DNA of 5,730 nucleotides from Collinsella sp. (GTDB lineage Bacteria > Actinomycetota > Coriobacteriia > Coriobacteriales > Coriobacteriaceae): positions 1 through 5,730 of the forward strand of contig JAHYYI010000059.1 in the NCBI GenBank assembly GCA_019425045.1, given 5' to 3'. The notes under the pieces are model-generated. The model searched no databases. It saw only the letters and a list, made by a program, of their open reading frames with translations, and was not told the DNA's origin. The position numbers and the translations under genes are program-made. This document shows positions 1-4,791 of the stretch, in pieces (position 1 is the stretch's first letter; every line of letters begins with the position of its first letter).

Positions 1-1304
1 TTGCTCGCGATGCGGATGGGCGAGCCAACCAAGTCGCTCTCAAACTGCATCAGGTACGCATCGCGCGTGGGACCGCCGTCAACACGAAGTTCGGCCAGCG
101 CCGCGCCCGAATCCTCGACCATCGCATCAATCACGTCAAAGATCTGATAGGCGATCGACTCGTCGGCGGCCTTCACGAACTCCGCGCGACCCGTGGTGCG
201 CGTCATGCCAAAGACGCAGCCCTCGGCGTCACTCGCCCAGTGCGGCGCGCCCAGACCGGTAAACGCCGGCACAAAGTAGACGCGGCTCGCCGGATTGGCG
301 GCGTAGCACAGGTCGGTAACTTCCTCGGGGTTATTGATGAGCTCCAGATCGTCGCGCAGCCACGTCTTGACGGCGCCGGCGTAGCTCACGTTGCCCTCGA
401 GCACGTACTCGGTCACGCCGTCCATGCGCCATGCGAGCGAGCTCGAAAGCCCGTGCGAGCTGGCGACGAACTCGTCGCCGACGTTCATCATGACCGAGCT
501 GCCGGTGCCATAGGTCGCCTTGGCCATGCCGCGGCTATGGCAGCCCTGCGCAAACAAGGCGGCATGGCTGTCGCCGAGCACGCCGTGAATGGGCACGGGT
601 GCCGGCAAAAAGCCGCCCAGGTCCGTCATGCCGAACAGGCCATCGGAATCGGTCACCTGCGGCAGGCAGGCCACGTCAACGCCAAAGGCCTCGCACACCG
701 GCTCGCTCCAGCAGCCACGGCGCAGGTCAAAGAGTTGCGTGCGGCTGGCGTTGGACCAGTCGCAGCGGAACTCCGCGCCGCCCGTGAGCGTCCAGACCAC
801 CCAGGCATCGATGGTGCCCAGGCACAGCTCGCCCGCTGCAGCGGCCTCGGCAGCCGTGGGAACGTTCGCGAGGATCCAGGCCATCTTGCCCGCCGGGTAG
901 TAGGGCGAGAGCACTAGACCCGTCGTGTCGCGCACCAGCTCGGCCACGCCCTCGCGCGCGGCCAGCTCGTCGCACAGCTCGCGGGCGCGGGCGCACTGCC
1001 ACACCACGGCGTCGCACAGCGGCTCGCCCGTCGTGCGGTTCCAGGCAACGGTAGTCTCGCGCTGGTTGGAGATGCCGATGCCGGCGACGTCGGCCGGATC
1101 GACCCCGGTCTCCTCCACCACGGCGCGCGCCACGGCCAGCACGTTGGCGGCGATCTCGGCTGGATCATGGCTCACCCAGCCGGCCTCGTTGACAATCTGG
1201 CGATGCGAGCGATCGGCACGATGAATCAAATGGCCGCCCTCGTCCACCAGCAGCGCCTTGGTGCCCTGCGTGGATTGATCGATTCCGATGATGTAGCGGC
1301 CCAT
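1..1304 (-). CDS. apsK: FGGY-family sugar kinase, probable D-apulose kinase (C-terminus cut by window edge)
   Basis: ATP-dependent cytoplasmic kinase, inferred to convert D-apulose to D-apulose 4-phosphate. Translation from ATG at 1304 gives 434 residues with no stop before base 1; the family is about 500 residues long, so the last 60-70 are missing. The N-terminal phosphate-binding loop is GIDQSTQGTK (7-16). NQRETT (80-85) and the VWQ at 101-103 correspond to the glycerol-kinase substrate loop. YYPAGKMAWI (135-144) is a near match to FGGY signature 1. GDSHAAL (244-250) carries the likely catalytic base Asp245. The stretch from GCVFG (362-366) to DESIAYQ (381-387) is a near match to signature 2, and DGGPT (409-413) is the adenine-side glycine motif. 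Although the sequence resembles glycerol kinase, the position of the glycerol-contacting Phe is Ser270 (TYGTGSS), arguing against glycerol. A purine-rich site AAAGGGG (1316-1310) lies 5 bases before the start. It is the last visible gene of the operon, 56 bases after aptB, with a hairpin between. Kinase family is near certain; the substrate is inferred from neighbours. Confidence 0.9.
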   Translation of the reverse strand, partial: MGRYIIGIDQSTQGTKALLVDEGGHLIHRADRSHRQIVNEAGWVSHDPAEIAANVLAVARAVVEETGVDPADVAGIGISNQRETTVAWNRTTGEPLCDAVVWQCARARELCDELAAREGVAELVRDTTGLVLSPYYPAGKMAWILANVPTAAEAAAAGELCLGTIDAWVVWTLTGGAEFRCDWSNASRTQLFDLRRGCWSEPVCEAFGVDVACLPQVTDSDGLFGMTDLGGFLPAPVPIHGVLGDSHAALFAQGCHSRGMAKATYGTGSSVMMNVGDEFVASSHGLSSSLAWRMDGVTEYVLEGNVSYAGAVKTWLRDDLELINNPEEVTDLCYAANPASRVYFVPAFTGLGAPHWASDAEGCVFGMTRTTGRAEFVKAADESIAYQIFDVIDAMVEDSGAALAELRVDGGPTRDAYLMQFESDLVGSPIRIAS

Positions 1305-1322
1305 GGCCACCCCTTTCAAAAC

Positions 1323-1357
1323 GAATGTGACAAAGGGGCGGTCCCTTTGTCACATTC
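1323..1357. repeat. REP/MITE-like palindrome between aptB and the kinase gene
   Basis: A perfect 15-bp inverted repeat: GAATGTGACAAAGGG (1323-1337), loop of five bases (1338-1342), then its exact reverse complement (1343-1357). It fills most of the 56-base gap between the aptB stop and the kinase start. On the transcribed strand the stem is followed after one base by TTTT (1321-1318), too short for a convincing terminator but possibly able to attenuate transcription or stabilise the upstream message. The TGTGACAAAGGGAC type of palindrome reminds me of dispersed repeats in Coriobacteriia and other Gram-positive genomes; that resemblance is from memory and untested here. A single copy is visible in the window. 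Confidence 0.75.
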
Positions 1358-1360
1358 CAG

Positions 1361-2302
1361 TTACTCTGCGGGCAAGAACTCGGCGACCGTCTTGGCGATT
1401 CCCTCGCCCGTCAGGCCGTAGTGCGCAAAGACCTCGGGGCTCGTACCGGTGATGACCGGCGCATCGGGCAGGCTCAGGCACTTGACCGGACGCGGGCAGT
1501 GCTCACCTACGACCTGCGCGACCATGGAACCCAGGCCACCGAAGGGACTGTGCTCCTCGACGGTCACGACGGCGCGCGTGGCACCGGCGGCCTCGATCAC
1601 GGCCTCGGCATCGAGCGGCTTGACGCAGTACATATCGAGCACCGTCGCCGAGATGCCCTGCTCGACCAGCAGATCGGCGGCGTCCACGGCATGGCGGACC
1701 ATCTCGCCGGTGGCGACGATCGTCACATCGGTGCCGCGGCGCACCCAGGTGGCGCGGTCCATCTGGAACGGGCACTCGTCCTCGGTGTACACGTCCTCCA
1801 CCGGGTTGCGGCCCACACGGATGTAGGCCGGCTTGTTGTCGGCGACCAGGGCACGCACGAGCTCGGCGGTCTGGAAGCGATCGCTCGGCAGATACACGCG
1901 CATGTTGGGAATCGCGCTCATAGCGGCGATATCCTGCGCAGAATGGTGGCTCATACCCAGGGCGCCATAGGACACGCCGCCCGAGATGCCGATGAGCTTG
2001 ACGTTGGTGTTGGAGTACGAAACGTCGACCTTGCACTGCTCATACGAGCGCGTGGTCACAAAGGACGCCGGCGAGGCGGCCCAGGCCTTCTTGCCGCACG
2101 AGGCCATACCGGCGGCGATGCTCACCAGGTCCTGCTCGGCGATGCCGACCTCGACGGACTGCTGGGGATACTGGTCAAAGAACGGCGTGAGCGACGCGGA
2201 GCCGCGGGAGTCGGAGCACAGGACGACGATGTCCTTGTCGGTTGTGGCGGCCTCGAGCAGCGTGTCGCAGATAACCTTGCGGTTGGCGATCTTGTTAGCC
2301 AT
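1361..2302 (-). CDS. aptB: Split transketolase, C-terminal subunit (probable apulose-4-phosphate transketolase subunit B)
   Basis: The 313-residue C-terminal half of a transketolase, holding the pyrimidine-binding domain and the C-terminal domain; it should act only with the upstream gene product. VEVGIAEQDLV (50-60) contains the conserved glutamate (Glu56) that activates the thiamine diphosphate aminopyrimidine. SHHSAQDIA (118-126) and IRVGR (161-165) match the substrate and phosphate-binding region of the Pyr domain. From about residue 190 (GTDVTIVATGE) to the end is the transketolase C-terminal domain, with VEEHSPFGGLGS (248-259). The length is normal for a split subunit. ATG at 2302 is chosen because it starts the conserved protein and follows AAGGAGG (2315-2309) by 6 bases; the in-frame upstream extension lies in aptA. 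It overlaps the end of aptA by 8 bases, suggesting coupled 1:1 synthesis. The inferred reaction is D-apulose 4-phosphate plus glyceraldehyde 3-phosphate giving dihydroxyacetone phosphate and xylulose 5-phosphate. The family is sure; substrate is inferred from the operon. Stop is TAA. Confidence 0.93.
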   Translation of the reverse strand: MANKIANRKVICDTLLEAATTDKDIVVLCSDSRGSASLTPFFDQYPQQSVEVGIAEQDLVSIAAGMASCGKKAWAASPASFVTTRSYEQCKVDVSYSNTNVKLIGISGGVSYGALGMSHHSAQDIAAMSAIPNMRVYLPSDRFQTAELVRALVADNKPAYIRVGRNPVEDVYTEDECPFQMDRATWVRRGTDVTIVATGEMVRHAVDAADLLVEQGISATVLDMYCVKPLDAEAVIEAAGATRAVVTVEEHSPFGGLGSMVAQVVGEHCPRPVKCLSLPDAPVITGTSPEVFAHYGLTGEGIAKTVAEFLPAE

Positions 2303-3131
2303 TGATGGCCTCCTTATGGGCAGCGAAATCGGCGATGATCTGGGCATATTCCTCGTCGTTGGGCAGGTGATGGTGCCAGGCGGCCTTGTCCTCCATAACA
2401 GACGAGCCATAGCCCTTCACCGTGTTGAGGATGATAACCGTGGGCTTTCCCTTGGTCTCGGCCGCAAGCGTCAGCGCGGCGTCGATGGCCTGAATGTCGT
2501 TGCCCGGAATGGAGAGCACGTTCCAACCGAAAGCGGCCCAGCGCTCCTCCTGTGAGTCCTGCTTCATGACGTCCTCGGTGCTGCCGCTGATCTGCAGGCG
2601 GTTGCGGTCCACGAGCGCGCACAGGTTATCGAGCTGGTAGTTGCCGCCGCTCATGGCGCCCTCCCAGACCGAGCCCTCGGCAAGCTCGCCGTCGCCCATG
2701 ATGGTGTAGACGCGGTAGTCGCGGCCATCCATCTTGCCGGCAAGCGCCATCCCGACGGCCACGGGCAGGCCATGACCCAGCGAGCCCGAGTTCATCTCGA
2801 TGCCCTTGAGTTTGTTGTTGGGGTGGCCGATGTAGGGGCTGCCGAACTTAGAGAAGCGGGCCTTGACGTCGTCGAGGTCCAGATAGCCCTCGTGGCAGAG
2901 CACCGCGTAGTAGGCCTCCATGGCGTGGCCCTTGGAGAGCACGAAGCGATCGCGGTTGGGATCGTCGACGGTCTCGGGCGAAATGTTGAGGTGGTTGGCG
3001 TAGAGGGTCATCAGCGCATCGATGACCGACATGTCGCCGCCGATGTGCCCGCCGGCGCCAGCCATGATGATATCGACGCAATCGCGGCGAAGGTCCCAAC
3101 GCAGGGATTCAAGCTCTTCGATAGTTGCCAT
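2295..3131 (-). CDS. aptA: Split transketolase, N-terminal thiamine-diphosphate subunit (probable apulose-4-phosphate transketolase subunit A)
   Basis: A 278-residue protein equal to the PP-binding half of transketolase. Visible motifs are GHIGG (28-32), KGHA (67-70) and SLGHGL (117-122), which supply the active-site histidines. The thiamine-diphosphate/Mg motif opens with GDGE (146-149), continues through SVWEGAM and SGGNYQLDN, and ends at DRN (175-177). WHHH (252-255) is near the C-terminus. It lacks the Pyr and C-terminal domains, which are supplied by the next gene. ATG at 3131 is chosen because it follows AGGAGAG (3143-3137) by 5 bases and begins the conserved protein; a longer in-frame reading up to 3323 lies inside apsE. 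The gap to apsE is 2 bases, and the 3' end overlaps aptB by 8 bases. A split transketolase embedded between an isomerase and a sugar kinase is more likely a dedicated catabolic enzyme than the housekeeping one. Assignment to apulose 4-phosphate comes from the gene set; the sulfofructose transketolase (SqwGH) is the main alternative. Confidence 0.93.
   Translation of the reverse strand: MATIEELESLRWDLRRDCVDIIMAGAGGHIGGDMSVIDALMTLYANHLNISPETVDDPNRDRFVLSKGHAMEAYYAVLCHEGYLDLDDVKARFSKFGSPYIGHPNNKLKGIEMNSGSLGHGLPVAVGMALAGKMDGRDYRVYTIMGDGELAEGSVWEGAMSGGNYQLDNLCALVDRNRLQISGSTEDVMKQDSQEERWAAFGWNVLSIPGNDIQAIDAALTLAAETKGKPTVIILNTVKGYGSSVMEDKAAWHHHLPNDEEYAQIIADFAAHKEAING
2309..2315 (-). promoter_or_regulatory. 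Ribosome binding site of aptB, inside aptA
   Basis: AAGGAGG on the minus strand, 6 bases before the ATG at 2302. It lies within the last codons of aptA and fixes the aptB start, so the aptB start and aptA stop share the bases ATGGCTAA (2302-2295). This arrangement favours translational coupling of the two transketolase subunits. Confidence 0.8.
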
Positions 3132-3133
3132 TT

Positions 3134-4534
3134 CTACTCTCCTCGCAGGTAGGCTTTGACGTCTTCTTCGATGGGGTCGTACAGGTCGGGGACAATGCCG
3201 ATGTACTTGCACGCCTCGTAGAGCACCGGCACCACGTTGGCGTGAATGGCGACGCAGTGGTGGATGTAGGGACCCTCGACGATCTTGGCCTCGAGGCGCT
3301 TGAGGTTGTCGACCTCGACCCACAGGTAGGTGCCCATGCCGGCCGGGCCGTCGATGCCGCGGGCATTGCCCAGCAGCAGCGAGTACTCGCCGTTGTCGCC
3401 GTCAAAACGGGCAAGGGTGAGGTCGCCGTGCTTGGCCTCGGCCGTCAGCGCGCCGGGATGATCGAACGCCAGCGGATAGGTGAGCTTGGGCTTGACGGCC
3501 GCGCAGCTGCAGGGCCAGGGACCGCAGTGCTGCAGCAGCTCGCCGTTCTCGTTATCGGGATGACGCACGGTCCAGTCGGCGAACATGCCGCGGTGACGGC
3601 CCAGGTCGGCGGCTTCGACCATCAGTGCGGTGATGGCGCCGTGAATATCGGTCTCGCATACGATGGGGATACCCATCTCGTTGAGGATGGCGTTGGCGGC
3701 GCAGGGCATAATACCCAACTCGTCCTGCAGGGCGTTCCAGCACTGGATGGCACCGGCGTTGCAACCGTACTTCTCGACCAGGCGCTTCATGGCGATGGCA
3801 AGACCGGCAACCGCGGGAACCTTATCCTCGGGGATGCAGATCTCAAAGCTGTCACCAATGTGGGCGAGCATGGCTGCCATGGCCTGCTCGTCAGCCTGGG
3901 CGTCGCGCACGGCCTGGACAAGCTCGGTCATGGGAATGGGCGAAAGCTGGATATTGAACTTCTCGAGCAGCTCACCCTCGTTGCACATCGTGGACCAGAA
4001 GTCGAACGGACGGGTGGCCATCTGCAGGATGCGGGTGTGCTTGAAGGTCTTGACCACGTTGCACACGGCCAAGAAGTCCCAGACGCCGCGCTCGAACTCG
4101 GGATCGGTCAGGCGGCAGTTGGTCATGTAGGTGAAGGGAACCTGGAAGCGGCGCAGGACCTTGCCGGTGGCGAACAGACCGCACTGGCTATCGCGCAGGC
4201 GTGTGCCGTCGGGCTCGGGGCGCTCGTCGCGCGGACCCCACAGCAGTACGGGTAGACCGAGCTCGCGGGCAAGGCGAGCACAGACGTACTCGGTGCCGAA
4301 GTTGGCGTGGCACAGCATGATGCCATCGACGCCCTCGGCGCGGAACTTCTTGACGATAGGCTCGATATGGCTGTCGTCGAACAGCAGGCCCTCTTCATTG
4401 ATGTCGTCGATATCCACGATGTCGACGCCGATCTCGCGCAGGCGATCAGCCGTCAGGCCGCGATACTTGATTGCGTCCGGCGCGCTAAAGATACTGCGGC
4501 GCGTGGGCACAAAGCCGAGCTTGATCTTGTCCAT
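3134..4534 (-). CDS. apsE: L-fucose-isomerase-like aldose-ketose isomerase, probable D-apiose isomerase
   Basis: A 466-residue cytoplasmic protein of the L-fucose/L-arabinose isomerase-like superfamily, which interconverts aldoses and ketoses with a divalent metal. It is clearly shorter than true L-fucose isomerase (about 590 residues). The N-terminal half is an alpha/beta Rossmann-like region: LGFVPTRRS (6-14), then GVDGIMLCHANFG (68-80) and LPVLLWGPRDE (94-104). The core motif IVCETDIHGA (291-300) aligns with the family's ENDxxNG segment, so Asp296 is the likely metal ligand. The C-terminal GPYIHHCVAIH (421-431) offers the conserved histidine ligand or base (His425/His426). I cannot place the usual glutamate ligand confidently. 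ATG at 4534 follows AGGGGAGG (4548-4541) by 6 bases. It is the first gene after the AT-rich control region and lies 2 bases before aptA. The fold class is strong. The substrate D-apiose, giving D-apulose, is inferred from the adjacent kinase and transketolase; sulfoquinovose isomerases belong to a similar family and are the chief alternative. Confidence 0.9.
   Translation of the reverse strand: MDKIKLGFVPTRRSIFSAPDAIKYRGLTADRLREIGVDIVDIDDINEEGLLFDDSHIEPIVKKFRAEGVDGIMLCHANFGTEYVCARLARELGLPVLLWGPRDERPEPDGTRLRDSQCGLFATGKVLRRFQVPFTYMTNCRLTDPEFERGVWDFLAVCNVVKTFKHTRILQMATRPFDFWSTMCNEGELLEKFNIQLSPIPMTELVQAVRDAQADEQAMAAMLAHIGDSFEICIPEDKVPAVAGLAIAMKRLVEKYGCNAGAIQCWNALQDELGIMPCAANAILNEMGIPIVCETDIHGAITALMVEAADLGRHRGMFADWTVRHPDNENGELLQHCGPWPCSCAAVKPKLTYPLAFDHPGALTAEAKHGDLTLARFDGDNGEYSLLLGNARGIDGPAGMGTYLWVEVDNLKRLEAKIVEGPYIHHCVAIHANVVPVLYEACKYIGIVPDLYDPIEEDVKAYLRGE
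3137..3143 (-). promoter_or_regulatory. Ribosome binding site of aptA, inside the end of apsE
   Basis: AGGAGAG on the minus strand formed by the last sense codons of apsE (Arg-Gly-Glu), with the apsE TAG stop lying between it and the aptA ATG at 3131. The 5-base spacing supports that start. Terminating ribosomes on apsE would end on top of this site, so re-initiation or coupling is likely. Confidence 0.8.
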
Positions 4535-4540
4535 GTACGT

Positions 4541-4548
4541 CCTCCCCT
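4541..4548 (-). promoter_or_regulatory. Ribosome binding site of apsE
   Basis: AGGGGAGG on the minus strand, 6 bases before the ATG at 4534. It is a strong site and agrees with the conserved protein beginning MDKIKLGF. Confidence 0.8.
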
Positions 4549-4700
4549 AATCACATGTTCAGTAAACAGACGCATGTTTCGTTTTGTTCTGTTTACTAAA
4601 TGTTTTACTCTACTGTTTAGAAGTTTAACGCGAAATACCCGTAGACGGTAGAGAAATCAGCCTAAACGGTATGTAAACAAACTGAACATACAAGGGCATC
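4549..4700 (-). promoter_or_regulatory. AT-rich control region of the sugar operon with repeated TGTTTAC half-sites
   Basis: The region between the lacI terminator and the apsE ribosome binding site is strikingly AT-rich compared with the coding DNA, and should contain the operon promoter and the LacI-type operator. TGTTTAC occurs exactly three times: minus strand 4568-4562, plus strand 4590-4596, and minus strand 4679-4673. Related copies are TGTTTAG (plus, 4614-4620) and CGTTTAG (minus, 4668-4662). A 9-base inverted pair ATGTTCAGT/ACTGAACAT lies at 4555-4563 and 4681-4689, and TATGT-N11-ACATA forms a 21-bp dyad at 4670-4690. I could not pick out a convincing pair of -35 and -10 hexamers. 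None of the dyads has the textbook LacI-family form with a central CG, so the exact operator is unassigned. Confidence 0.5.
4561..4597. repeat. 10-bp inverted repeat in the apsE leader
   Basis: AGTAAACAGA (4561-4570) and its exact reverse complement TCTGTTTACT (4588-4597) are separated by 17 bases. In the leader RNA it would form a 10-bp stem beginning 12 bases upstream of the apsE ribosome binding site; in DNA it presents two opposed TGTTTAC half-sites. It may be a two-site operator or a leader hairpin. The sequence alone does not decide which. Confidence 0.6.
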
Positions 4701-4729
4701 AAAAAGAGGGCCCAAAGGACCCTCTCTTA
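4701..4729 (-). terminator. Intrinsic terminator of the lacI-type gene
   Basis: On the minus strand AGAGGGTCC (4725-4717), a TTT loop (4716-4714) and GGGCCCTCT (4713-4705) form a 9-bp stem with one G-T pair, followed immediately by a run of T (4705-4701). This is a standard rho-independent terminator. It separates the regulator from the isomerase operon, so the operon needs its own promoter in 4549-4700. It ends 66 bases after the annotated lacI stop but only 25 bases after an alternative stop at 4751-4753. Confidence 0.88.
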
Positions 4730-4791
4730 GTAGCGTTATGTATGGCTGCCTTAGCGAGCTTTGCCGCCCTGCGCCCCGGCGTTTTCTTCGC

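Noticed and set aside
1..1304. Glycerol kinase (glpK)
   Set aside because: The motif overlap is strong, but the glycerol-contacting Phe is Ser270, and the gene sits with an aldose isomerase and transketolase rather than a glycerol facilitator or glycerol-3-phosphate dehydrogenase.
1421..2305. Plus-strand open frame of 294 codons opposite aptB
   Set aside because: It is rich in Gly, His, Asp and Arg, as expected for an antisense reading of a GC-rich gene, with no family motif.
1361..3131. Housekeeping pentose-phosphate transketolase
   Set aside because: Split transketolases can be general, but this pair is packed between a specialised isomerase and a sugar kinase under a local LacI-type regulator, which favours a pathway-specific role.
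3125..4255. Long plus-strand open frame of 376 codons opposite apsE
   Set aside because: It mirrors the apsE codon pattern in GC-rich DNA, shows no recognisable domain and lies wholly over a well-supported gene.
2295..4534. Sulfoquinovose degradation by the sulfo-transketolase pathway, which also pairs an isomerase with a split transketolase
   Set aside because: That route works on unphosphorylated sulfosugars and needs no FGGY kinase, whereas a kinase is present here. No sulfoacetaldehyde reductase, sulfoerythrose isomerase or sulfonate exporter is visible. Kept as the main alternative because flanking genes are unseen.
3134..4534. True L-fucose isomerase or L-arabinose isomerase
   Set aside because: At 466 residues it is much shorter than FucI, its core motif is CETDIHGA rather than the FucI ENDxxNG form, and no fuculokinase/aldolase or ribulokinase/epimerase partner is present.
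4625..4636. TTTAACGCGAAA as a CG-centred LacI-type operator
   Set aside because: Only CGCG and the outermost bases match their reverse complement, so the dyad is too weak to claim.
4541..4700. Specific -35/-10 promoter hexamers for the operon
   Set aside because: TTTACA at 4676-4671 resembles a -35 element, but no TATAAT-like sequence lies at suitable spacing; other combinations were equally weak.
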